Source of the DNA: Clostridia bacterium | GTDB taxonomy: Bacteria > Bacillota > Clostridia > Peptostreptococcales > Anaerovoracaceae | Direction of reading: 5' to 3' | NCBI GenBank assembly: GCA_902363595.1 | Contig: CABJAP010000002.1 | Span: 124,001 to 188,000, forward strand | DNA: 64,000 nt | Shown: one piece after another, positions 15,989 to 25,845 of the stretch | How the letters are laid out: each line of letters begins with the position of its first letter | Position numbering within the stretch: position 1 is the first letter of the stretch | Notes under the pieces: generated by a model | Seen by the model: only the letters and a program-made list of their open reading frames with translations | Database searches by the model: none | Told to the model about the DNA's origin: nothing | Position numbers and translations under genes: made by a program

Positions 15989-16648
15989 ATGACAGGGGAG
16001 AAACGGACAAAACCGCTGCCAAGCGGGGGAAACTTCGGCGGACAAGCGAAAGAAAGCTTTGCCTGCATGAAAGGATTTTCTGATAAAATCGAAAAACCAT
16101 CTTTGCTTCTGCACAGCTGCTGCGGTCCTTGCAGCACAGCCGTTATAGAAAGACTTGCCGGTGACTATCAGATCACCATCTTTTTTTATAATCCATGCAT
16201 TACCGACCAGGAAGAATACCGGCGGCGCAGGGAAGCACAGATGACCTTCATTAAAAAATACAACGAAAGCCTGCCGCCCAAAGAACACATCAGCTTTATG
16301 GAAGGACCTTACGACACCAAGAACTTTTATCGGGCCATAGCAGGTTTGGAAGACGAACCGGAAGGTGGAAAGCGGTGCCTGGAATGTTTTCGCATGCGGC
16401 TGGAAAAAACCGCGGAAACCTGCAAACTGGCGGGATGCGACTACTTCGGCACCACGTTGACGGTCAGCCCTCATAAAAACTACGAGCTAATCAGCAGTCT
16501 GGGTAAAAAACTGGCGGTCCGTTACGGACTCAGCTTTATCGATGAAGACTTTAAAAAGAAGGACGGCTTTAAACGGAGCATCCAGCTGTCCAAACAATAC
16601 GGACTGTACAGACAGAATTACTGCGGATGCGAATTTTCCAAACGATAA
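15989..16648 (+). CDS. queH: Epoxyqueuosine reductase QueH
   Basis: QueH carries out the last step of queuosine synthesis in tRNA, reducing epoxyqueuosine, and replaces QueG in many bacteria. The 219-aa protein has the metal-binding cysteines in HSCCGPC, in CLECFRMRL and in YCGC near the C-terminus. I prefer the ATG at 15989 because AAGGA (15975-15979) is 9 bases upstream; the ATG at 15980 directly abuts it. It begins a long plus-strand run and asnA follows after 13 bases. A strong TATAAT promoter lies about 50 bases upstream. Confidence 0.92.
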   Translation: MTGEKRTKPLPSGGNFGGQAKESFACMKGFSDKIEKPSLLLHSCCGPCSTAVIERLAGDYQITIFFYNPCITDQEEYRRRREAQMTFIKKYNESLPPKEHISFMEGPYDTKNFYRAIAGLEDEPEGGKRCLECFRMRLEKTAETCKLAGCDYFGTTLTVSPHKNYELISSLGKKLAVRYGLSFIDEDFKKKDGFKRSIQLSKQYGLYRQNYCGCEFSKR

Positions 16649-16661
16649 AAGGAGAAACTAT

Positions 16662-17672
16662 ATGTCAAAAGTAATTATACCTGAGAATTACACGCCGGTG
16701 ATCGACTTTATGGAAAGCCAGAGAGCGATCAAAAAGATCAAGGATTTTTTCCAGCAGGAGCTGGCTTACGGCCTGAGTCTGCGCAGAGTCACGGCACCGC
16801 TGTTCGTGGCGCCGGAAACCGGACTCAACGACAACCTGAATGGCGTTGAACGGACCGTAAGCTTTACGGTCAAGGATATGGGAGAAAAACCAGTGGAAAT
16901 CGTCCAGTCCCTGGCAAAATGGAAGCGGATGGCCCTGGGCAAATACAGAATCCAGCCGGGCAACGGCATCTATACCGACATGAACGCCATCCGAAGAGAC
17001 GAAGAACTGGATAACCTCCACTCCATCTACGTTGACCAGTGGGACTGGGAAAAGGTAATCACCAAAGAGCAGCGAACAGAGGAATATCTGAGGGAGATTG
17101 TGACAAACCTTTACAATGCGCTGAAGAACCTGGGCGATTATGTAAATCGCCTCTATCGAAATCTGAGGACAGAGCTTCCCAATGAAATTTTCTTCGTCAC
17201 CACCCAGGAGCTGGAGGACATGTATCCGGATAAGACGCCCAAGGAACGGGAAGATGCGATTACGGAGGAAAAACGGGCCGTATTCATTATGAAGATCGGC
17301 GGAACGCTCAAATCGGGCCGGCGCCATGACGGACGCGCTCCCGATTATGACGACTGGGAGCTGAATGGAGATATCATTCTCTGGAATGAGATCCTGGGGC
17401 AGGCTTTTGAAATTTCATCCATGGGAATCCGGGTCGATGAGAAAGCCATGGAAAAACAATTAAAGGAAGCGGGAGCTGAAGATAGGCGTGCCATGGAATT
17501 CCATCGTATGATTTTGGGAAAAGAGCTGCCATATACCATCGGCGGCGGTATCGGCCAGAGCCGTCTGTGCATGTTTTTCCTGCGGAAGGCCCATATCGGA
17601 GAGGTGCAGGTTTCCATCTGGCCGGAGGATATGATCAAAGAATGCAGTGAAAACAATATATTCCTGCTGTAA
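16662..17672 (+). CDS. asnA: Aspartate--ammonia ligase AsnA
   Basis: This enzyme makes asparagine from aspartate, ammonia and ATP. It is related to class II aminoacyl-tRNA synthetases. The 336-aa length fits E. coli AsnA (330). The start MSKVIIPENYTP follows AAAGGAGAAA. Conserved segments include LRRVTAPLFV, GLNDNLNGVERTV, YVDQWDWEKVI and, near the end, GGGIGQSRLCMFFLRKAHIGE with the ATP-contacting motif 3 region. priA follows after 9 bases. Confidence 0.96.
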   Translation: MSKVIIPENYTPVIDFMESQRAIKKIKDFFQQELAYGLSLRRVTAPLFVAPETGLNDNLNGVERTVSFTVKDMGEKPVEIVQSLAKWKRMALGKYRIQPGNGIYTDMNAIRRDEELDNLHSIYVDQWDWEKVITKEQRTEEYLREIVTNLYNALKNLGDYVNRLYRNLRTELPNEIFFVTTQELEDMYPDKTPKEREDAITEEKRAVFIMKIGGTLKSGRRHDGRAPDYDDWELNGDIILWNEILGQAFEISSMGIRVDEKAMEKQLKEAGAEDRRAMEFHRMILGKELPYTIGGGIGQSRLCMFFLRKAHIGEVQVSIWPEDMIKECSENNIFLL

Positions 17673-17681
17673 GGGGAGCGG

Positions 17682-19694
17682 ATGAAATACATAAACGTAG
17701 CCATAGACAACAAAAGCGAACATACAGACACGCTCTATACCTACGAGTGCGAGGACGACCAGGTCCGCGTCGGACAGAAAATCCGCGTACCCTTCGGATT
17801 GGGCGACCGGGTGAAGGATGCTTATGTGTTTCAGGTGCTGGATGAACCGGAGCAGGAATACAAACGTCTCAAATTTGCCGGGGAAAGAGACCCGGAAATC
17901 TTTCTAACAGAAGAAATCATCGATACCTGCCTATGGATGAAACGCAGATATCTTTGTAAATATATCGATGCGGTAAAGTGCTTCACACCTGCGGGCAGCA
18001 GGTCCAAGCGGGGCAAAGAGAGAAACCCCTACAAAGATACGCAGGGCGAACCGCAGAACATACCCAGCTTGACCGGCGAGCAGAAACAAGTGCTGGAGCC
18101 AATCCGGCAGGGGCTCGTCCAGGGCCGCCACCGGCGCTTTCTGCTCCACGGCGTTACCGGCAGCGGCAAGACGGAAGTCTACATGCAGGCGGCGCAAACT
18201 TGTCTTGAGCAGCAGCGGCAGGTAATTATGCTGGTGCCGGAAATTTCGCTGACAAAGCAGATTATCGAGCGGTTTATCGGCCGTTTCGGCGCCGAACATA
18301 TTGCGGTGCTCCACAGTCGTCTTTCTCTGGGAGAGCGGTATGACGAGTGGAGAAGAATTCGGAGCGGACAGGTAAGCATTGTCATTGGTGCAAGATCAGC
18401 GGTCTTTGCGCCGTTGTCACGGATCGGGCTTATCATTCTCGATGAAGAGCATGAAGCCACATACAAATCGGACATGACGCCGAAATACGATACCGTAGAG
18501 GTTGCGTTAAAACGGCTCCAATCCCATGAGGGCGTATTGCTATTAGGCAGTGCCACCCCCGGCATATCCACTTATTTCCGCTCAGAGGAGGGCATCTATG
18601 AAAGGCTGGAGCTGACCAGCCGCTACAATCAGGTGGCGCTGCCTCAGGTATCGGTGGTGGACATGCGGACCGAGCTGAAAGATGGCAACCGCTCCATCAT
18701 CAGCAGGCCCCTTTACCAGGCCATGAAAACAGCCCTTGAAAAGAAGAAGCAGATTATTTTGTTTCTCAACCGGAGGGGATACTCGACGTTTATATCCTGT
18801 AGAGAGTGCGGAAAAGTCCTTAAATGTCCGGATTGCGGCATATCCCTCACCTATCATAAAGAAAAAAACCGGGCTGTCTGCCATTACTGCGGATATGAAG
18901 AGGTTCCGCCTCCCATCTGCCCCGACTGCGGCAGCCATTACATCCGCTATTTCGGAACTGGGACGGAAAAAGTCGAAGAGACGGTCCGTGAGTTTTTCGA
19001 AAACACGACCATCGAGCGGCTGGATTTGGACACAACCAAACGCAAAGGCAGCATTGAGCGGATATTAAATAACTTCAAAAAGGGTAAAATCCATATATTG
19101 ATCGGCACCCAGCTGGTTGCCAAAGGGCTGGACTTTAAAAATGTGGGTCTGGTGGGGATTATTTCAGCAGATGTCACTTTAAACATTCCCGATTTTCGTT
19201 CCCCGGAACGGACTTTCCAGATGATCACCCAAGCCGCCGGAAGAGCGGGGCGGGGCGATGAAACGGGGACCGTGATCATTCAGTCCTACACGCCGGATAA
19301 TTACGCCGTGCAGCTGGCGGCGGCTCAGGACTACCGGGAATTTTATGAGACAGAAATTCAATTTCGAAAATACATGGGGTATCCGCCCTACAGCGATCTG
19401 ATTCAGATGGTCTTTGCTTCCAAAGACGAAGAAAAGGTCCGGGCGGCCGCGGAGGTTTGGTATGAACGGATCCTGCACCATCTAAAGGAGGATGAAAAGC
19501 AGCATGTGTTCCGGCCCCAGCCGGCGCCCATGAGCAAGGTCAAAGAGCAGTACCGGTACTGCCTGCTGATCAAATGCCCCCAGGGGAAGCGAAGAGCTTA
19601 CTCGGAAATCCTTGACAGCATCAAGGAAAAGGAAAAAATAAAGAAAAAAGAATATACGGTTACAGTGGATATCAATCCATACAGCTTTGTATAA
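17682..19694 (+). CDS. priA: Primosomal protein N' (replication restart helicase PriA)
   Basis: PriA restarts collapsed replication forks; it is a superfamily 2 helicase. The 670-aa protein is shorter than Bacillus PriA (about 805), mainly in the N-terminal DNA-binding part. Walker A GVTGSGKT is near residues 157-164, the DEEH box follows, and LLGSATP is motif III. Zinc cysteines appear as CRECGKVLKCPDCG and CHYCGYEEVPPPICPDCG. QAAGRAGRG is motif VI. The ATG follows AAGGGGAGCGG. The gene is followed closely by def and fmt, a classic priA-def-fmt-rsmB order in Firmicutes. Confidence 0.96.
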   Translation: MKYINVAIDNKSEHTDTLYTYECEDDQVRVGQKIRVPFGLGDRVKDAYVFQVLDEPEQEYKRLKFAGERDPEIFLTEEIIDTCLWMKRRYLCKYIDAVKCFTPAGSRSKRGKERNPYKDTQGEPQNIPSLTGEQKQVLEPIRQGLVQGRHRRFLLHGVTGSGKTEVYMQAAQTCLEQQRQVIMLVPEISLTKQIIERFIGRFGAEHIAVLHSRLSLGERYDEWRRIRSGQVSIVIGARSAVFAPLSRIGLIILDEEHEATYKSDMTPKYDTVEVALKRLQSHEGVLLLGSATPGISTYFRSEEGIYERLELTSRYNQVALPQVSVVDMRTELKDGNRSIISRPLYQAMKTALEKKKQIILFLNRRGYSTFISCRECGKVLKCPDCGISLTYHKEKNRAVCHYCGYEEVPPPICPDCGSHYIRYFGTGTEKVEETVREFFENTTIERLDLDTTKRKGSIERILNNFKKGKIHILIGTQLVAKGLDFKNVGLVGIISADVTLNIPDFRSPERTFQMITQAAGRAGRGDETGTVIIQSYTPDNYAVQLAAAQDYREFYETEIQFRKYMGYPPYSDLIQMVFASKDEEKVRAAAEVWYERILHHLKEDEKQHVFRPQPAPMSKVKEQYRYCLLIKCPQGKRRAYSEILDSIKEKEKIKKKEYTVTVDINPYSFV

Positions 19695-19707
19695 CATGGA
19701 GGAGAAA

Positions 19708-20184
19708 ATGGCATTAAGAAATATTGTACTTGAAGGAGATCCAATTTTAAGAAAACATTGCAGAGAAGTGGACCAGGTGGATGATCGCATCCGCATGATC
19801 CTGGACGATATGGTGGAAACCATGCGCAGCGCCAACGGTTGCGGACTGGCTGCGCCTCAGATCGGCATGATGCGCCGCATGTTTGTGGCAGAGCCGGAGG
19901 AAGGCAGGGTATACTGCTTTGTGAATCCTGAGATCGTAAAAATGGAAGGATCCCAGACCGGTGATGAGGGCTGCCTGAGCGTGCCGGGCTACCAGGGAAC
20001 GGTGGAGCGGCCGATGAAAATCAAGATCAAAGGCCTGGATCGGGAAGGAAATCCGCAGGAATTCGATTTTGAAGGCTGGGACGCGGTGGTTATGTGCCAC
20101 GAGTTCGACCATCTGGAAGGAATTCTTTATATCGACAAGTCGAGTAACATCTATGAGCTTACAGACGCACAAGAGGAACAATAA
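19708..20184 (+). CDS. def: Peptide deformylase
   Basis: This metalloenzyme removes the formyl group from nascent proteins. The 158-aa protein has the three family motifs in order: GCGLAAPQIG, EGCLSVPG (metal-binding Cys) and HEFDHLEG (metal-binding His pair and catalytic Glu). The ATG at 19708 is favoured by the GGAGGAG just upstream; upstream in-frame ATGs at 19687 and 19696 overlap the end of priA. fmt starts immediately after the stop, matching the functional link of formylation and deformylation. Confidence 0.97.
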   Translation: MALRNIVLEGDPILRKHCREVDQVDDRIRMILDDMVETMRSANGCGLAAPQIGMMRRMFVAEPEEGRVYCFVNPEIVKMEGSQTGDEGCLSVPGYQGTVERPMKIKIKGLDREGNPQEFDFEGWDAVVMCHEFDHLEGILYIDKSSNIYELTDAQEEQ

Positions 20185-21114
20185 ATGAAGATTGTTTATA
20201 TGGGAACCCCGGAGTTTGCCGTGCCGGCGCTGACCGCCTTGGCCGATGCCGGCCATGAGATTGGATATGTGGTGACTCAGCCGGATGCGGTGCGTGACCG
20301 GGGCAAAAAAGTAAAAATGACGCCGGTAAAAGAAAAAGCGCTGGAATTGGGACTGAAAGTATTGCAGCCGGAGAAACTAAAAAAAGACGCTGCCTTTTTT
20401 GCAGCCCTTCGTAACTATGAACCGGATTTGATCGCAGTGGCGGCCTACGGGCAGATCCTTCCCAAAGAGATCCTGGATCTCCCCAGGCTGGGATGTATCA
20501 ATATCCACGGCTCCCTGCTGCCCCGCTTTCGCGGCGCGGCGCCCATTCAAAGAGCGATCCTGGAAGGCGATGAAGAAACGGGCATTACTCTCATGTTTAT
20601 GGAAGAGGGACTGGACACCGGCGCCATGCTGGCCAAGAAAACCACACCCATTGGAAAAAAGAACGGGCAGCAGCTCCACGACGAGCTGGCTCTGATGGGG
20701 GCGGAGCTCTTAGCAGAAACGCTGCCGGCCATCGAAGCCGGAGAAATAAAGCCGGAACCGCAGGATGACGCCAAATCCACCTATGCGCCGATGATTGCCA
20801 AAAAAGACGGGGAAATCGATTTTTCCTGGGACCCTCAGCGGATTGAGCGGCTGATTCGGGCCTTTGATCCCTGGCCGGGGGCATTTACCTCTTATCAGGG
20901 AAAGCTGCTGAAAATTTGGCAGGCGGACGTGTCCGATGCGCCGCAAACCGAGCCGGTCGGCACCATCACTGGGGTAACGGGGGAAGGAATTGAAATTTCT
21001 GCAGGAGGCGGAACGCTGATTGCCCGGGTCATACAGCTGCCTGGAAAAAAGAGAGTGGCTGTGAGCGACTATTTAAAGGGCAATAGCATTGAAAAAGGCA
21101 GCGTTTTAGGATAA
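20185..21114 (+). CDS. fmt: Methionyl-tRNA formyltransferase
   Basis: This enzyme formylates initiator Met-tRNA using 10-formyltetrahydrofolate. The 309-aa protein has the signature HGSLLPRFRGAAPIQRAI near residues 110-127, with the catalytic Asn and His of the family close by (CINIHGS). The C-terminal OB-like tRNA-binding domain starts near residue 205. It begins right after the def stop codon, so translation is probably coupled. Confidence 0.97.
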   Translation: MKIVYMGTPEFAVPALTALADAGHEIGYVVTQPDAVRDRGKKVKMTPVKEKALELGLKVLQPEKLKKDAAFFAALRNYEPDLIAVAAYGQILPKEILDLPRLGCINIHGSLLPRFRGAAPIQRAILEGDEETGITLMFMEEGLDTGAMLAKKTTPIGKKNGQQLHDELALMGAELLAETLPAIEAGEIKPEPQDDAKSTYAPMIAKKDGEIDFSWDPQRIERLIRAFDPWPGAFTSYQGKLLKIWQADVSDAPQTEPVGTITGVTGEGIEISAGGGTLIARVIQLPGKKRVAVSDYLKGNSIEKGSVLG

Positions 21115-21148
21115 AATAGAATGAAAAACAAAAGGAGGGGTACGGAAT

Positions 21149-21856
21149 ATGCCGATGTTTGGGATGTTTGATCCTACGATTATTCTGCTGATTCCGGCAA
21201 TTTTATTTACGCTGTACGCACAGGGAAAGGTCAATCGTGCTTATCGAAAATTTTCGCAGGTACAGAACCGGACCCACATAACAGGGGCGCAGGCAGCGAG
21301 AAGAGTGCTGGATGCAAACGGTCTTCAGAACGTAAGGATTGAAATGGTGGGAGGAACGCTCAGCGACCACTATGACCCGAGGGACCGGGTCATGCGTCTT
21401 TCCGCTCAAGTATATAACGATGCGACAATCGCGTCGGTCAGTATAGCAGCCCATGAATCAGGACATGCCATCCAGCATGGGGCGGGCTATACGCTTTTGA
21501 CAGTCAGAAACGCCATCGTTCCGGTGGTCAACGTGGCATCCAATCTTTCCTGGTTGCTGCTGATTATCGGAATCGTGATTTCCGGTACCGGAAGAGTCAC
21601 AACCGGAAACTTGGTTTTCGATATCGGGATTTTGTTCTTTGCGGCCGTGGTGGTATTTCATCTGGTAACGCTGCCGGTGGAACTTAACGCCAGCAGCAGA
21701 GCGATCCAGCAGCTGCAGAGCCTGGGTATTATCGGTACGGATGAGATTTCAGGCGCGAAGAAGGTCCTATCCGCGGCAGCCATGACCTACGTGGCGGCCC
21801 TTGCGACAGCCGTTTTAAATTTAATAAGGTTATTATTGATTAGGGAGCGTGATTGA
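21149..21856 (+). CDS. Membrane zinc metallopeptidase, YugP family
   Basis: This 235-aa membrane protein matches the YugP family, which regularly sits between fmt and rsmB in Clostridia. A hydrophobic N-terminal segment (PTIILLIPAILFTLYAQ) is followed by a soluble part with the zinc-protease motif HESGHAIQH near residue 107. Three further hydrophobic segments follow, VNVASNLSWLLLIIGIVIS, FDIGILFFAAVVVFHLV and a C-terminal helix. Substrates are not known. An AGGAGGGG site precedes the ATG. Confidence 0.9.
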   Translation: MPMFGMFDPTIILLIPAILFTLYAQGKVNRAYRKFSQVQNRTHITGAQAARRVLDANGLQNVRIEMVGGTLSDHYDPRDRVMRLSAQVYNDATIASVSIAAHESGHAIQHGAGYTLLTVRNAIVPVVNVASNLSWLLLIIGIVISGTGRVTTGNLVFDIGILFFAAVVVFHLVTLPVELNASSRAIQQLQSLGIIGTDEISGAKKVLSAAAMTYVAALATAVLNLIRLLLIRERD

Positions 21857-21858
21857 TC

Positions 21859-23151
21859 ATGGATGCAAACAGGAAAACCGCTTATTTAACACTGATGGAT
21901 GTGGAATCAAAAAAATCCTATTCCAATATCGCTTTGAACCACCAGATTATTTGCAATAAGCCTAATTCCCAAGGCTTTGTCAGGGAACTGGTCTATGGAG
22001 TGCTGGAAAACAAACTGCTGCTTGATTATTATATCGACCAGCTTGTGAGCTCGGGTGCAGGTTCGCTTAGAACCAGTGATCTGACAGTACTGAGGATGGG
22101 GATTTATCAGCTGGGATGCATGAATTCAGTGCCTGAATACGCGGCAGTTAACGAGAGCGTTATTCTTGCCAAACGATATTGCCGGGGCAGAGAGGGCTTC
22201 GTAAACGGCGTCCTGAGAAATTATTTGAATCGAAAGTTCTCCATCAAGCTCCCGGATCGGGCGGAAGATGAGGTCAAGTATTTATCTATAAAATACTCTT
22301 ATGCACCGTGGATCATCGAGCTGTGGCTGGAACAATATAAAGTGGATTTTGTGGAAGAAATGCTGAAAGCCGGCAATGAAACGCCTCAAACTACCATACG
22401 GCTCAACTGGCTGCGGATTATAAAAAAGGACTTGATTCAAAAGCTGGAAGAGAAGGGGTATGAAGTGACGCCGGGCGAGCTGTGCCAGAATGCCCTTCAT
22501 ATCAAAGGCAGCGAGCTTTTAGGCACGGAACTTTACAAGCACGGCCTCTTTTCCATTCAGGATGAAAGCTCGATGTTGGTAGCAGAAAAGCTGGATCCTA
22601 AGCATGGAGATGTGGTGATGGATGTTTGCGCGGCTCCCGGCGGAAAGACGATGGCCATTGCAGAACGAATGAACAATACGGGCAGTATCATTGCATCCGA
22701 TATTTATCGCAGAAAGCTGGATATCATCGATAAAGAAGCTGAGCGGCTGGGGATCACCAATGTGGAAACCCGTTCCTGGGATGCGACCAGAGTGGATTCT
22801 TCCATGATCGAAAAGGCGGACCGAGTGGTGGTGGATGTTCCCTGCTCCGGTTTGGGCGTGGTCCGCAGAAAGCCGGAAATCAAATATAAGAAAAAAACTA
22901 CGGAGATGGAGCTGCTGCCAAAGAAGCAACTGGCAATCCTGTCCGCATCTTCTCAGTATGTCAAGCCGGGCGGAACGCTGCTATACAGCACGTGCACCAT
23001 TAACCCTTATGAAAATCAGAGAATCATTGCTGACTTTCTCAAAAAGAACCCGAGCTTCAAAAAGGAAGAGGCCATTCAGCTCTTGCCTCATATCAATCAT
23101 ACCGACGGATTTTTTATCTGCGTGATGAAGAAAAGCAGGGGCCTCGTATAA
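21859..23151 (+). CDS. rsmB: 16S rRNA (cytosine-967-C5)-methyltransferase RsmB
   Basis: RsmB methylates C967 of 16S rRNA. The 430-aa protein has the NusB-like N-terminal domain (residues 1 to about 140) and a Rossmann methyltransferase domain. The SAM site reads DVCAAPGGKT. The two cysteines of the m5C mechanism are in DVPCSGLG and YSTCTINPYEN. The ATG at 21859 is used here; a TTG at 21853 overlapping the previous stop is the alternative, adding two residues. The order fmt-protease-rsmB-phosphatase-prkC is typical for Firmicutes. Confidence 0.95.
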   Translation: MDANRKTAYLTLMDVESKKSYSNIALNHQIICNKPNSQGFVRELVYGVLENKLLLDYYIDQLVSSGAGSLRTSDLTVLRMGIYQLGCMNSVPEYAAVNESVILAKRYCRGREGFVNGVLRNYLNRKFSIKLPDRAEDEVKYLSIKYSYAPWIIELWLEQYKVDFVEEMLKAGNETPQTTIRLNWLRIIKKDLIQKLEEKGYEVTPGELCQNALHIKGSELLGTELYKHGLFSIQDESSMLVAEKLDPKHGDVVMDVCAAPGGKTMAIAERMNNTGSIIASDIYRRKLDIIDKEAERLGITNVETRSWDATRVDSSMIEKADRVVVDVPCSGLGVVRRKPEIKYKKKTTEMELLPKKQLAILSASSQYVKPGGTLLYSTCTINPYENQRIIADFLKKNPSFKKEEAIQLLPHINHTDGFFICVMKKSRGLV

Positions 23152-23184
23152 CATTTGTTAATACATTTGAGCGGAGAAATGAAT

Positions 23185-23913
23185 ATGGCGCAAATTGGAT
23201 TTAAGAGCAATACCGGGGTAATTCGCAATAATAATGAGGACGCGTGTTTCGTCATTCCCAGCCACAACGTTTACGTTGTGGCTGATGGTGTAGGCGGAAA
23301 CAACGCCGGGGAGATCGCCAGCAGGACCTGTGTGCGGGGCGTAGCCGAATATGTGGCTGCCAACCCCATTGAGGACTGCAGAGATGATCAATCGATTTAT
23401 CAATATTTTACCCGGTGCCTGGAACTGGTCAATGAAGAGATTTACCAGATGGGGCAAAAACATAAAGAAAATAAGGGCATGGCCACAACAGTGGTCATCG
23501 CCTACATCAGGGAGAATACCGCCTATGTGATCAATGTGGGAGACAGCCGCGCGTATTTATACCGCCAAGGGAGGATTTCACAGATTACAGAGGATCATAC
23601 TTATGTAAACGAACTTCTGCGCAACGGCGTGATCACCACCGAGGAAGCGGAGAACCACAACCAGAAAAATGTGATCACCAGAGCCGTAGGAGCAGAACCT
23701 GCGATAAAAGCTGACTTTTTTCAGACTCAGCTGGAAAAGAACGATATATTGATGCTTTGTTCGGACGGACTTTACGGTGAGGTAGATGAACAAACGCTTG
23801 TTGAAATACTGGGCAAAAAGAATACCATGTCAGGAACATGCGCCCGTCTTGTGGAAGAAGCGATCCGCTGCGGCGGCAGGGATAACATCACCGTAGTCTG
23901 TTTGAAAATATAA
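23185..23913 (+). CDS. prpC: PP2C-family protein phosphatase (PrpC/Stp type)
   Basis: This Ser/Thr phosphatase is the usual antagonist of PrkC. The 242-aa protein has the PP2C metal-binding motifs: NNNEDA near the start, ADGVGGNNAGE, VGDSRAYLYR, SDGLYGEV and GGRDNITVVCL at the end. I selected ATG 23185, 9 bases after GGAG; an ATG at 23179 is too close to that site. The kinase gene starts 12 bases after the stop, so kinase and phosphatase are co-expressed. Confidence 0.95.
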   Translation: MAQIGFKSNTGVIRNNNEDACFVIPSHNVYVVADGVGGNNAGEIASRTCVRGVAEYVAANPIEDCRDDQSIYQYFTRCLELVNEEIYQMGQKHKENKGMATTVVIAYIRENTAYVINVGDSRAYLYRQGRISQITEDHTYVNELLRNGVITTEEAENHNQKNVITRAVGAEPAIKADFFQTQLEKNDILMLCSDGLYGEVDEQTLVEILGKKNTMSGTCARLVEEAIRCGGRDNITVVCLKI

Positions 23914-23925
23914 GGGAGGATGAGA

Positions 23926-25845
23926 ATGAGCAGTAAGATCTTAGCTGGGCGATATGAACTGTTTGAAAAGATTGGCGAAGGCGGTATGTCTGTTGTCTAT
24001 AAAGCAAAAGACAAGCTTTTGAATCGCTATATCGCCATCAAAGTATTAAAACCGGAATTTGTCAAAGACCAAAAATTCATCGAAAGTTTCAGGAGGGAAT
24101 CCCAGGCAGCTGCCAGCCTGTCTCATCCCAACATTGTAAATATTTTCGACGTAGGCCAGGAAGGGAATATACACTATATCGTCATGGAGCTGGTGGAAGG
24201 CAGAACCCTCAGCGATTTAATCCATGAGGAGGGACCGCTGCCTTATCCCAGGGCGATCGAACTGGCAAAGCAGATTGCCGCCGCCCTGAGCGTTGCCCAC
24301 AAAAATCAGATTATACACAGAGATGTCAAACCCCATAATGTGCTGATTACTGCCGGTGGTACTGCCAAGATCACCGACTTCGGAATCGCCAAAGCGGTCA
24401 ATTCATCCACCATTGTCGATACCACCGGAGGCGGAATCATGGGGTCGGTTCATTACTTTTCCCCAGAGCAGGCCAGAGGCGGTTACGTGGATGAGAAATC
24501 CGATATATATTCACTGGGAATTGTAATGTATGAAATGCTGACCGGAAGAGTTCCTTTTGACGGCGACAATCCGGTGAATATCGCCCTCATGCATATCAAC
24601 AGTGAAATGGTACCGCCTTCAAAATTGGTTTCCGGCATTCCGCCGGCATTGGAGCGCATCGTTCTCAAATGTACGGATAAATATCAGACGAACCGGTTTG
24701 CCAGCGCCGACGATTTGATCAAGGCACTGGATAACCTGGAGTTTGTGGGAAGCGTTGTCGGAAACTCGGTGTTCATGACCGGAAACGATGATCCGGAGAA
24801 ACCTTTGGTAGATACGGATTTTGACGATGGCGAGGATGATGAGGACGATTACGAGGAGCCAAAAAAGAAAAAGAAGAAAAAAGGCGGTATGAGCAAAAAC
24901 AAAAAGATTGTGATTGGCGTGATCGCAGGTCTGGTCGTGGTGGCCGCGGTTGCTGTGGCCGCAGCTATGGGGTTGTTCAGCGGCAAACCGGTTATCGTGC
25001 CTGATCTGAGCGGTCAGACCCTGGAGCAGGCTCAGAAGCTGGCGGAAGAGGTAGGCTTTGAGGTGGAACAGGGGGATCTGGTCTCCGATCCCAAAATCCC
25101 TGAGGGACAGGTCGTTTCGCAAAATCCGGAGGCCAATACCACTGCTAAGAAAGGGACTACCATCAAGGTTAATATTAGTAAAGGCCCTGGAAACGGTAAA
25201 GTGCCGGATGTGACCGGAAAGACTGAGGCCGAGGCCAGGGAGCTGCTGGAAGCCAATAACTTTGAAGTGGGCAACGTGAGCACCGGGGCCAGTGAGCTGG
25301 AAAAGGGGAAAGTATTCAAGCAGACTCCGGAAGCAGGCTCGACAGAGAAGGAAGGCACATCCGTGGATCTGGTATTGAGCGACGGCTCCCAGATGAAAGT
25401 CGCAGTTCCTTATCTGATCGGAAAGGATATTGATACGGCCCGCCAGGAGTTGGAGGATCTGGGTCTGAAGCCGGGGAGAGTCGATTATGCACCGAGCACT
25501 ACTTATTCGGTCAACCAGGTTATGTGGCAGCAGTACGACGCCAATAAAGAGGTCTCCAAGGGAACTTCCGTCAAGCTGACCGTCAGCACCGGACCGGAAG
25601 AATCAAAAGAAGTAGACCTGTATATCGATTTCAGTCAGGCAGAGAACGAAATGTTCTTTATGACCGTAACCCAGTCCGACAGCGATGGTACTAGAAATCT
25701 GATTTTTAATCAGCAGAGAATGAAAAGTGACGGCGGCGAGACTGTCAAGCTGGAAGGTAAAGGTACAGCTACTGTAATCGTTACCTTTGACAACAAACAA
25801 ATGATGAAGAAAAAAGTGGACTTTACGAAGGGGACCATCCGTTAA
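23926..25845 (+). CDS. prkC: Serine/threonine kinase PrkC with three PASTA domains
   Basis: PrkC is a membrane kinase that senses peptidoglycan and signals in growth and spore germination. The 639-aa protein has the kinase domain at about residues 9-270: glycine loop GEGGMSVV, Lys39 in AIKVLK, HRDVKPHN with catalytic Asp133, and DFGIA. An acidic then lysine-rich juxtamembrane stretch precedes a membrane helix (about 327-348). Three PASTA repeats follow outside the cell (about 355-420, 425-490, 493-560). A C-terminal domain of about 80 residues follows them. The ATG at 23926 lies 5 bases after the GGAGGA run; an in-frame ATG at 23920 overlaps that run. The stop TAA shares its last base with the rsgA ATG. 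Confidence 0.96.
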   Translation: MSSKILAGRYELFEKIGEGGMSVVYKAKDKLLNRYIAIKVLKPEFVKDQKFIESFRRESQAAASLSHPNIVNIFDVGQEGNIHYIVMELVEGRTLSDLIHEEGPLPYPRAIELAKQIAAALSVAHKNQIIHRDVKPHNVLITAGGTAKITDFGIAKAVNSSTIVDTTGGGIMGSVHYFSPEQARGGYVDEKSDIYSLGIVMYEMLTGRVPFDGDNPVNIALMHINSEMVPPSKLVSGIPPALERIVLKCTDKYQTNRFASADDLIKALDNLEFVGSVVGNSVFMTGNDDPEKPLVDTDFDDGEDDEDDYEEPKKKKKKKGGMSKNKKIVIGVIAGLVVVAAVAVAAAMGLFSGKPVIVPDLSGQTLEQAQKLAEEVGFEVEQGDLVSDPKIPEGQVVSQNPEANTTAKKGTTIKVNISKGPGNGKVPDVTGKTEAEARELLEANNFEVGNVSTGASELEKGKVFKQTPEAGSTEKEGTSVDLVLSDGSQMKVAVPYLIGKDIDTARQELEDLGLKPGRVDYAPSTTYSVNQVMWQQYDANKEVSKGTSVKLTVSTGPEESKEVDLYIDFSQAENEMFFMTVTQSDSDGTRNLIFNQQRMKSDGGETVKLEGKGTATVIVTFDNKQMMKKKVDFTKGTIR